DNA of 34,638 bases from Limnofasciculus baicalensis BBK-W-15 (GTDB lineage: Bacteria; Cyanobacteriota; Cyanobacteriia; Cyanobacteriales; Coleofasciculaceae): NCBI RefSeq assembly GCF_024178385.1, contig NZ_JAMZMM010000018.1:1-34638 (forward strand), in the 5' to 3' direction. Both the position numbers and the translations under genes were made by a program. The notes below the pieces were generated by a model. The model did not search any database. It saw only the letters and a program-made list of their open reading frames with translations, and was not told where the DNA came from. Positions 1 to 6,862 of the stretch are shown piece by piece; position 1 is the stretch's first letter, and each line of letters begins with the position of its first letter.

Positions 1-639
1 CTCCCCATCAAAATTGCTGTAGCACGCGATCGCGCTTTTAGTTTCTACTATCAGGATAATCTGGATATTTTGCAAGAATTGGGGGCTGAGTTGGTATTTT
101 GGAGTCCTTTATCTGATTCTAGTTTACCTGCGGATGTACAGGGATTGTACTTTGGGGGTGGTTTTCCTGAAGTTTTTGCTCAAGAATTGGCAGAAAATAT
201 GGGGGCAATTGAGGCAGTTAGGCGGGTAATTATTCAGGGAATGCCAACTTATGCTGAATGTGGGGGGTTAATGTATTTATGTGAGAAAATTATTGATTTT
301 GAGGATAAGTCTTGGTTGATGGCGGGAATTTTACCGACAACAGCAGTTATGGGGAAGCGTCTCACTTTGGGATATCGACAAGCTACTGCTTTACAAGAGA
401 GTCCAATATTATTAGTTGGTACAAGGGTTTGGGGACATGAATTTCATCGTTCTCAGTTGACAGTAATGGCTGAAAATCCTTTGTTTGAAATCAGGGGATA
501 TGAAGATAGGAAACAGGATGGGCTTGCCACAGAAGGGTGGCAAATGTATCAGATTCATGCTTCCTATCTTCATTTACATTGGGGAAGTTGTCCAGAAATT
601 CCAGCTCGATTTTTGAAATGTTGTCAGGAATTTAGGTAG
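1..639 (+). CDS. cobB: Cobyrinic acid a,c-diamide synthase (CobB/CbiA), C-terminal part, truncated by window start
   Basis: The open frame runs from base 1, so the true start lies outside the window. The visible 212 residues are the end of the ATPase domain and the whole class I glutamine amidotransferase-like domain. The GGGFPE motif near residue 51, the nucleophile-type Cys in YAECGG and a late His in QIHASYLHLHW are those of the CobB/CbiA family. That enzyme amidates the a and c side chains of cobyrinate in cobalamin synthesis, using glutamine and ATP. A TTG at 70 could be taken as a start, but the upstream codons in the same frame (IAVARDRAFSFYY) are clearly part of the protein. The neighbouring nrdJ needs adenosylcobalamin, but it lies on the other strand and no operon joins them. 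CobQ/CbiP is a less likely alternative. Confidence 0.88.
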   Translation, partial: LPIKIAVARDRAFSFYYQDNLDILQELGAELVFWSPLSDSSLPADVQGLYFGGGFPEVFAQELAENMGAIEAVRRVIIQGMPTYAECGGLMYLCEKIIDFEDKSWLMAGILPTTAVMGKRLTLGYRQATALQESPILLVGTRVWGHEFHRSQLTVMAENPLFEIRGYEDRKQDGLATEGWQMYQIHASYLHLHWGSCPEIPARFLKCCQEFR

Positions 640-772
640 TACAATAATCTTGTCCAAGTGGATTATTTATAATTTGATGTAAGTTAGAGGTGAATTAGCT
701 TAACCACGATAGCGAAGCCCTGCTGCAAGCAAATCCTATTCCCTATCCAGATCCTTTTAAGCCGCGATACAC

Positions 773-985
773 CTACTCTTCTAAAACTTCAACTACATCT
801 TCAATCATTACATCAAATACGCGAGCGAGTTTCTGCAAAGCTGTATAGTCTACAGTTGCCAACTTGGGAGAATGGGCATAACTTCTTACTGTACTGTAAG
901 GAATTTCGGCTCTTTGAGACACTTCTTTAAGCGTCCAACCCTTTTCAGCAGCTAATTCTCGCACTCGTATCCTAATTAGACCCAT
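773..985 (-). CDS. Small Xre/Cro-type helix-turn-helix protein
   Basis: This 70-residue protein is almost entirely one helix-turn-helix domain. Residues 5-60 give the five-helix Xre pattern, with the recognition region around LKEVSQRAEIPYSTVRSYA. The acidic C-terminus (EDVVEVLEE) is common in single-domain regulators of this size. It should bind DNA as a dimer; the target is unknown. The ATG at 985 follows AGG directly, so Shine-Dalgarno spacing is poor, but no better in-frame start exists. Just upstream, at 992-1006, an imperfect palindrome with CTGTC and GACAG arms is a possible autoregulatory site. No toxin-like partner is seen beside it, which argues against an ordinary antitoxin pair. 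Confidence 0.75.
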   Translation of the reverse strand: MGLIRIRVRELAAEKGWTLKEVSQRAEIPYSTVRSYAHSPKLATVDYTALQKLARVFDVMIEDVVEVLEE

Positions 986-1026
986 CCTGTTGTCTGTCTG
1001 TATGACAGAGGTAAAACTTATAAGGA

Positions 1027-1059
1027 TGAAGGATGAAATAAAAAATTATTTCCATCCTT
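1027..1059 (-). terminator. Hairpin downstream of nrdJ, possible terminator
   Basis: An 8-bp arm (GAAGGATG with CATCCTTC) continues into a 6-bp A/T arm (AAATAA with TTATTT) around a 4-nt loop, with one bulged base. It begins about 34 bases after the nrdJ stop. No clear U tract follows on the minus strand, so a role as an intrinsic terminator is only suggested. The arms are built from AAGGATG heptads. Confidence 0.35.
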
Positions 1060-1092
1060 CAAATTACAGGATAGCTATCCCCTTAACCTCAC

Positions 1093-2163
1093 TTAACCTG
1101 GTTGTTGTTCCGGTAACATACATTTATCCGAATCGCAACCAGCAGGTCCAGATTCAAGCAATTCGCCTGCATCATAGCGGCTTAATGCAGCACGAAAATT
1201 ATCGTTTCTTCGTCGTATTTTTACCTCTGCCATTAGTTGTTCGTAGGTTTCCTTCTCGATAGGTTCAAAGGGCAAACGAGGGAAGGATTGATGATCGTCA
1301 AAACGAGCTAAAAGTGCGGCTGAAATATAGCCTTCATCGTTTTGAATCGCTTGATAAATACGCTCACCTAAAGGCTCGACTTCATTTTCTCGTAACTCCC
1401 AAGTAGAAGAAGTATTGTGAGTCACATACCAGCGCTGCACCTGCATCGCAAAATCCATTTGGGCTAAGGCAGAAAACTTGCTAATTTCAATCGTATCAGC
1501 CCCCGGTAAATCTGCCCAAAGTACAGCAACGGGAATTTCTACTAACCATTCCGAACATCGCGGATCAAAGGGATCGTTTAAAAGATGTCCATTTTCATCT
1601 TTATCTGATTGGGAGGGAATGACATTGTAACCGTAGTCGATACAAGCTAAAGCAACTGGATCGTTTTTTCTGAAAGTAATTCGTCGAATAAAACGTTGAG
1701 CTTTAGGTGGATGCCATCCGGGAGATGCACTGGTTAATAGAGATTTTGTCCCTGAAGGTTGAACAGTTGTACAGCGATTGGGACGTTTAAGATTGTGCTT
1801 GTCGCAATATTCCCAAATTACCCGATGGACGATATCTCGCCAACGAGTTAAGTACTCTTTTTCCTGTTCCTTATACTGCAATCCTTGTATCGTATCTGGT
1901 CGTCCTTCTTCCCACCAGCGCAACCAATCGACACCGAATGCGGTAACAAAGAAGTCGAATAATCCGGTGAAGGAAACACCAACAATTGGATCTAATTCTC
2001 GACTATATTGATAGCGAGGTTCGAGGAATTTGTGGTTTAAGAGTGTGGCGACTGATAATGCGCCAGCGGTGAAAGCTTCCTCTTGTTCTTTGCTGTTTTT
2101 GGGGTCGATTTGATTGAGATGAATCTCGGAAAGGTTACAGTGGAAATTCGCTCCGATAATTTC
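1093..2163 (-). CDS. nrdJ: Class II (B12-dependent) ribonucleotide reductase, exon 2 (C-terminal half)
   Basis: Exon 2 encodes 356 residues and has no start codon of its own near its 5' end: the frame begins with GAA at 2163 directly after the predicted 3' splice site. The first residues are EIIGANFHCNLSEIHL. The Glu completes the N-x-C-x-E active site begun in exon 1, and the Cys nine residues in matches the second redox-active cysteine of class II enzymes. Further on are VQPSGTKS (phosphate-binding loop) and a C-terminal pair GCDSDKC that would re-reduce the active site. An open reading starting at the Met at 1923 would lack 80 residues that belong to the protein. Joined to exon 1, with the intein removed, the enzyme would have 764 residues, close to the 739 of the Lactobacillus leichmannii enzyme. 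Confidence 0.9.
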   Translation of the reverse strand, partial: EIIGANFHCNLSEIHLNQIDPKNSKEQEEAFTAGALSVATLLNHKFLEPRYQYSRELDPIVGVSFTGLFDFFVTAFGVDWLRWWEEGRPDTIQGLQYKEQEKEYLTRWRDIVHRVIWEYCDKHNLKRPNRCTTVQPSGTKSLLTSASPGWHPPKAQRFIRRITFRKNDPVALACIDYGYNVIPSQSDKDENGHLLNDPFDPRCSEWLVEIPVAVLWADLPGADTIEISKFSALAQMDFAMQVQRWYVTHNTSSTWELRENEVEPLGERIYQAIQNDEGYISAALLARFDDHQSFPRLPFEPIEKETYEQLMAEVKIRRRNDNFRAALSRYDAGELLESGPAGCDSDKCMLPEQQPG

Positions 2164-2481
2164 CAGTCTTGTTATCCTAAAAGCTTTTTATCTTTTAGTT
2201 CTACCACTTCTGTATTCGTGGCAGCTCCGCATACATTTTGAACGCATTACTATTGGCTATCAGCGATTAAATATAACAAGTAGTTGTTATCTGATAGCTT
2301 TTCATACGCACCCCCGCACTCTTGGAGAAATTATATTCTAGAAAATATTTTTTATTATCATCTAGTTTCATTCTCTACGCTGTACGGTGTCAAAGGCCTT
2401 TTAATTCCCTTGATTACCTCGGTATTAGCATCTCAGCCTTCACCGATTTTACGGGGTTTTTTACGTGAGGCAAAATTACTT
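2164..2481 (-). ncRNA. Predicted group I intron (318 nt, no ORF) within nrdJ
   Basis: The intervening sequence lies between codons GGT and GAA of nrdJ. Its boundaries follow from pairing. P1 joins exon end CGUGUGGU to the internal guide GCCUCACG, with the required U·G wobble at the 5' splice site and one internal mismatch. P10 joins UAAUUUU, just upstream of the guide, to the first seven bases of exon 2 (GAAAUUA). The last intron base is G, as group I introns require. Inside are a P8-like arm (CTAGA/TCTAG), a long hairpin at 2256-2298 (GCTATCAG/CTGATAGC enclosing ATAACAA/TTGTTAT), and a late hairpin CTAAAAG/CTTTTAG. A stop codon is reached at the second intron codon, so unspliced message gives a dead protein. 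I did not resolve P3 and P7, so the group I class rests on P1, P10, the end G and the size. Confidence 0.8.
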
Positions 2482-4890
2482 ACCACACGGATTTAAACCA
2501 TAACGAGATAAACGATGTTGTCTCTCTCTTGTAGGCATTTCCGGAAAATTATCTGCCAACCATTCTTCACCTTTGCCATTGCCATAAGCTTTGATAAAAT
2601 TGTGCTTAATTTCGTCAGTTGTTAACAAATCGCAATTAGCTCTGGCGATAGATTCTCCTGCCCATTGAATCGCACCTTCTCCACTATAATATTGTTGACG
2701 CACAGCATCAATACATTCTTCTCGTGTTGGTTTTTTGTGGAAAACACGGGTATGGTTTGCCATTCTCAAAGAATCTCTTTCTGGATCAATGCGCCAATTA
2801 CCATTTTCATCTTGTTGCCAGAGATTGGTTTTAGCATTGGAGAATAATCGATCTTCACTATCTCCCTGACGCATCCCGGCACTGTTATGCACGAGCAAAC
2901 CACTGGCGATAAATTCGCGATCGCTCTCAACTTCAATATCGAAGGTTTCAGCTTGTCCTGCGGGTACAACCAATTGCACCTCTAAGGGTAGCCAATGAGG
3001 ATTAACAATGCCCTCGGAGAGTAAAGTATCCCAGTTGGCATCGCGCATTGATCCCCCTTTGTGGCTGGGGTTGATAATGCTCTTTGTGTTCCTAATAGTT
3101 TGAGATCGCCAACCACTCAGCATTGCTTCTTCAACGAATTGATGGGGCAAACTCAAACCATTTTTTTTCTGTCCACAAATCCTGAATCCTGCGCGTCCCA
3201 TCTGTGGGTTCACTAAAGCAACCGCATTGACTTGAGACTGAATTCCGCGAATTTTTAGCCAATGACAGCCCTCGTAGACGGTATCGCCGCCTTGAAGCAT
3301 TTTTGGGCTGCGCTCGTGTAATGTTGTGGCAATTCCTAAAGACAAAGCCAACTGTTGAACCTGCCGCAAAAACTCTAGTTTGTTGGAGTTCAACAAAACA
3401 TTCCGCGACGGGCCAGCATCAGCATCGGCTAACCCCGCTAGAAACGCACCGCGAATTTCTTCAGTTGCCAACCAAACGAATTCTGGAATGATCGGAGTTT
3501 GCCAAGGCTGTTTGTATTGAATGAGTTCGTCGGCTAATTCTTTGCGATGAACTTTGATGTAGGCATGATTCTCATAAAAACTGATGGATGGGGTATAACC
3601 GAGGCTTTTGAGAATGCGGAGGCATTTTTGTCCAAGAACACCGTTTAGTCGCTCCTTAGAAAAGGCAAAAGTGACACATCCGCCACCACCATTGCGGCGT
3701 TTTAAAGAAGCAATATCTGGATGTCCATCACCAATAAAAAATCCCACCAGCCAAGCATAATCAGTAGTGGAACAGGGCATCCCTTTGCGGTGCGGCACAG
3801 AAATTAGACGATCTCCCGGTTGTAATTCTCCTGCATATTTCCAGGTATAAGATTGCAAGCCATTGTAAACCGCAACCCGATGGTTAGCAGTACAACGAAT
3901 CGAAGTTTCGGGAGTCCGAATCTCGACAACATCTTGTATACCTTGCAGAAACTTATCCGTAACGGGTTTGTACTCTCCAGAAGAAGTCAGGACCAATTCA
4001 CCGATGGCAATATCTTGAATAGGCTTCATGCCTGAAATCGTTGAAACCCTTTCTCCGTAAGCGATACAGCGGCGAATATTGCCTGCAACTATTGTGACTG
4101 CCGCTTCATCAATTAATAAACAGCATTCCACTGAATTTAATTGTCGCCCTAAAGCTTTATTCAAAATTGCCGCACAGCGATGATAAAGTTCTGCTAATTT
4201 TACTGGATTTGCCACTCCACCAAACCCTTTTAACGGTTCTCCAGCCGGACGAACATCACTAATATCGACGACAAGATTAACCTCTCCTGAAAATCGCTCA
4301 TCAGTGGATAATTCCAGGATAGTTTGATAAGATTTTACCCAGCCTTGACGCGAGTCTCCCACATAAATGATAACTCGATCGCCTTCAATTTTTGCCTCAG
4401 TTTTTTCCCGACGTAATTCAGGAGGAGTAGTCCCAATTTTTCCCTCTACGCTAACATTAATTTTGTTGCGAATTGGGGGCAATTGATTGATATAATTGGG
4501 TTCAATTACAGCACCTGTACCGCACCCCATCATCGCCAAATCCATCATTAAACCAAAGGCTTGCCAATCAATAACATTGGTACTGGTACAATTGTAGGCT
4601 CCAGAAAAGTTCTCTTGCTGTTCAATCCACTCGCTGCCCCCCACCCACAACCAGCGCCCAGAGGGAAGACTCTTAAGTTGGCGCATCATGCGGTAGAGAA
4701 GGTCAGTTTGGGCTGAAGTTAGCTTACCTAGTTTAGCTAAACCGCGAATGGTGCGATCGCAAACCTCTCCCCAAGTCTCACGATTCCCTCCGATGCGGCG
4801 ACTGTAGGTTCTGAAAAATACGGGATTAGCAGCGGGTGCTGTTTCTGGAAAATCGTCTGTTTGGCGCTTTCGCTCAATCTCTCGGACCAT
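2482..4890 (-). CDS. nrdJ: Class II (B12-dependent) ribonucleotide reductase, exon 1, carrying an intein
   Basis: Exon 1 has 803 codons, 395 of which are intein, leaving 408 residues of enzyme. The enzyme makes deoxyribonucleotides from ribonucleotides using adenosylcobalamin and a thiyl radical. Visible motifs are GAYNCTSTN with the first redox Cys (C101), the glycine-rich MGCGTGAVIEP stretch, and at the end N800-P-C802-G. After intein removal the latter is N405-P-C407-G, one position off the N406/C408 of the Lactobacillus enzyme. The frame runs on only K then TAA, because the coding sequence is broken by the predicted intron. The start ATG at 4890 has no good Shine-Dalgarno. No cobalamin riboswitch or clear NrdR box was seen upstream. 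Confidence 0.92.
2884..4068 (-). mobile_element. In-frame intein with LAGLIDADG homing endonuclease in NrdJ
   Basis: The intein spans residues C275 to N669 of the exon 1 product, 395 residues. Splicing motifs are intact: Cys at position 1 (CIAYGERVSTISG), the TxxH motif TANH at 334-337, and the terminal His-Asn in LLVHN followed by Ser as the +1 residue. Removal joins NIRR to SAGMRQGD, a continuous class II reductase sequence. Two endonuclease motifs are present, LVGFFIGDG (381-389) and FLAGLADADAG (483-493), each keeping its acidic residue, so the homing endonuclease may still be active. Inteins in this enzyme are known from several cyanobacteria; the exact allele name cannot be given without a search. 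Confidence 0.93.
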
Positions 4891-5015
4891 AAGGTTTTAT
4901 TTTTTGTGGCTTTGGGCTAAATATTGACTATAGGCGATATTAGATCTGGGGTCAAAGGTTGCACAATTCTAAAATTTGCGCTATTTATAGTCATAAGGAC
5001 TAGATCTTGTTTTCA

Positions 5016-5175
5016 ATACCATATCTGAGTTGGCTACCCCCTTTTAGCTTAGGCGACTGCCATGGATGTTATCCCTTCCTCCTCGTGTTCGTATCGTCGT
5101 TGTCGCTTCGCTAACACACAAATAAATACGACCAGCTGAATATAGTTGATCAAAGGGGTATCCCGGATTTGGTAT
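5016..5175. repeat. MITE-like element with imperfect terminal inverted repeats
   Basis: The 160-bp stretch begins ATACCATATCTGAG and ends CCGGATTTGGTAT, which reads ATACCAAATCCGG on the other strand. Both ends then lead into a TACCCC block a few bases further in. There is no open reading frame of note inside. A shorter element at 24973-25091 has related ends. The region from 4891 to 5015 holds only the presumed nrdJ promoter area, where I see nothing distinct. Confidence 0.45.
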
Positions 5176-5209
5176 AAGTTTTATGGCTTAAGCTCTTGTG
5201 TAGCTTAAG

Positions 5210-5554
5210 TTGACTTTTTCGTACATAGTTAAAGCTTTGCTAGCATATTTGTTGATTAAAAAAATCAAGGCTTCTGGAAAGATTGCCGAGTATTTAAAGT
5301 ATGGAAAGCCAGTTTTGGTGAATGACTTGCCATCTTTAGTAGAGTTAGTTGAAAAATATAAAATTGGCGTAGTTATTCAAGATCCATCCAACTCTAATGA
5401 GATTGAATTAGCAATTGGACAGATACTAAAATCCTACGACTGGTACAGTAATAATGCCAAGCTATGCTATGATGCCGAGTTTGATTTTACCAAGAATGTG
5501 GAATTGATACTATCGGAAATTAATTCATTAGTTGGATGTCCAAATATGAGCTAA
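5210..5554 (+). pseudogene. C-terminal remnant of a family 4-type glycosyltransferase
   Basis: The reading frame resembles only the end of a GT-B glycosyltransferase. SGKIAEYLKYGKPVLVN (residues about 22-38) is the typical loop and helix around the nucleotide-sugar site, followed by a C-terminal helical tail. The N-terminal domain and most of the C-terminal Rossmann fold are missing. Upstream sequence has stop codons in this frame, the only available start is TTG at 5210, and a MITE-like element ends 35 bases before it. A full enzyme of this type has roughly 350-400 residues; about 114 remain. I read it as a decayed gene. A short expressed protein is possible but unlikely. Confidence 0.65.
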
Positions 5555-5565
5555 TGAAATGGATT

Positions 5566-5711
5566 GAAATGCTTGCTGTAACATGGTTCTGGCATTTTCA
5601 GATGTCCTGACTCTCTTGGTGAGTGCTATATCTATAGCAACCGCCACAGTATATCAGTCGCCCGTGTTAAGACATCCAAAAACGCCAAAACCCATTCACG
5701 GCAATCATTTC
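5566..5711. repeat. Long imperfect inverted repeat
   Basis: Bases 5566-5611 and the reverse complement of 5666-5711 align over 46 positions without gaps at roughly 70% identity, sharing GAAATG, TTGC, GATGTC and other blocks, around a 54-base centre. This lies in the gene-free stretch 5555-5959. It may be a worn palindromic element or two old copies of one repeat in opposite orientation. Confidence 0.4.
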
Positions 5712-5754
5712 AATGGGTGACTTTTGAAGGCATGAATGCCTGACTTTTGCTATA
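5633..5754. repeat. Possible small element bounded by TATAGCAA / TTGCTATA
   Basis: The 122-bp stretch starts TATAGCAA and ends TTGCTATA, with a small GGCAT/ATGCC hairpin near the right end. A second stretch with the same 8-bp ends lies at 25088-25171. The ends are short, so chance is not excluded. The remaining bases to 5959 show no gene; a 30-codon minus-strand stretch near 5757-5845 could be a decayed coding fragment but is too short to assign. Confidence 0.3.
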
Positions 5755-5959
5755 ACTCAGTTTGGACTGATTTAATGGCAGCCCTCAGTTTCTCAATCCC
5801 GTCAGGGTGTTTACACAGAAGGGACGGAGTTTTGTCTGGTTTGCTGTACTAATCTATCTCTCCACTGCAATACAGAGAATTTGCTAGTCTAAGTCTAGGT
5901 AAATCTCTGTATTTTGGCAACTGTTATCAACCCCATTTACTCTTCACACCCCACCAAAC

Positions 5960-6754
5960 ATGTTAAAATTACCAACTGATGAAAACCTCGAGTATTCTTG
6001 GTTTTATCGGTGTCTCTTCGCTGGATTACTCGGTGGACAAGTTTTCACTCGTCTTTTAAGAGGCAAAATATCTGCGCGTAACTTACTCGAACAAATGGCA
6101 ATAGCAGGACCAGAAACACTTACTCCGGTTCTCCTAATTGCTCTTTTTTCTGGGATGATTTTTACCATTCAAACTGCCAGGGAATTAACTAAATTTGGCG
6201 CAGTTACTGTAGTAGGTGGCGCATTCTCACTAGCTTTTTGTCGCGAATTAGCTCCCGTTTTAACAGCTAGTATTATCGCCGGACAAGTCGGTTCAGCTTA
6301 TGCGGCAGAAATAGGCGCGATGCAGGTTACAGAACAGATTGATGCCTTATATATGCTGAAAACAGATCCGATTGATTATCTAGTAATGCCTCGTGTTATA
6401 GCTTGTAGTTTAATGTTGCCAGTATTAACAATATTAGCACTAATTGTTGGTATTGCTGGCGGTACATTTATTGCGGCGATAGCCTATGACTTAGCCCCTG
6501 TAATTTTTCTCCGTTCCGTCCAAGAATTTTTAGGCGTGCGAGACTTAGTGAATGTCCTTCTCAAATCTTCAATATTTGGGATGTTGATTGCAGTAATTGG
6601 TTGTAGTTGGGGACTGACAACTAGAGGAGGAGTTAAAGGAGTAGGAAAAGCAGCAACATCTGCTGTTGTCACCTCTTGGGTATCTATTTTTATATTTGAC
6701 TTTTTCCTATCTCTATTAATATTTGAGGAACTAGGAATTCACTTTAAGATTTAG
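5960..6754 (+). CDS. MlaE/YrbE (TGD1-like) ABC lipid transporter permease
   Basis: The 264-residue protein fits the MlaE permease family in length and content. These permeases move phospholipids or related lipids between inner membrane and envelope; the plant TGD1 protein is the chloroplast relative. Several hydrophobic segments are visible, about residues 52-75, 88-115, 150-180 and 195-260. The conserved run FCRELAPVLTASIIAGQVGS, then YAAEIGAMQVTEQIDAL (about 92-130), is the family signature with the cytoplasmic coupling helix. No ATPase (MlaF) or MCE-domain (MlaD) gene adjoins it, as is often the case in cyanobacteria, where these genes are scattered. The ATG at 5960 is followed by a normal soluble N-terminus. 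It converges on mrdA, with an inverted repeat between them. Confidence 0.88.
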   Translation: MLKLPTDENLEYSWFYRCLFAGLLGGQVFTRLLRGKISARNLLEQMAIAGPETLTPVLLIALFSGMIFTIQTARELTKFGAVTVVGGAFSLAFCRELAPVLTASIIAGQVGSAYAAEIGAMQVTEQIDALYMLKTDPIDYLVMPRVIACSLMLPVLTILALIVGIAGGTFIAAIAYDLAPVIFLRSVQEFLGVRDLVNVLLKSSIFGMLIAVIGCSWGLTTRGGVKGVGKAATSAVVTSWVSIFIFDFFLSLLIFEELGIHFKI

Positions 6755-6756
6755 TC

Positions 6757-6834
6757 GGTTGGGTTGAGGTAACTAAATCCAACAAGTCCAATTTAATTGG
6801 ACTGTGTTGGGTTTCACTATCGTTCAACCCAACC
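6757..6834. terminator. Large inverted repeat between convergent genes (bidirectional terminator or MITE)
   Basis: The outer arms GGTTGGGTTGA and TCAACCCAACC are perfectly complementary over 11 bp. An inner hairpin AGTCCAATT/AATTGGACT has 9 bp around one base. The element begins three bases after the permease stop and ends before the mrdA stop on the other strand. The GTTGGGTT...AACCCAAC ends recall a repeat type common in cyanobacterial genomes, so it may be a mobile element serving as a terminator. Confidence 0.55.
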
Positions 6835-6862
6835 TACTGGAAAATTACTGGAAAAATTACTA

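Noticed and set aside
1..985. cobB and nrdJ as a cobalamin regulon
   Set aside because: They are on opposite strands with an unrelated regulator between, and no shared regulatory site was seen. The proximity may be chance.
1093..2481. nrdJ as a frameshifted or truncated pseudogene
   Set aside because: The coding sequence resumes at the very next expected codon after 318 nt, with P1 and P10 pairings at both boundaries and all catalytic residues present.
2164..2481. Group II intron
   Set aside because: There is no GUGYG at the 5' boundary and no recognisable domain V hairpin before the 3' boundary, whereas the group I pairings fit both sites.
4891..5015. Cobalamin riboswitch or NrdR box upstream of nrdJ
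   Set aside because: No B12-box-like sequence and no pair of ACACWATATATWGTGT-like sites was found.
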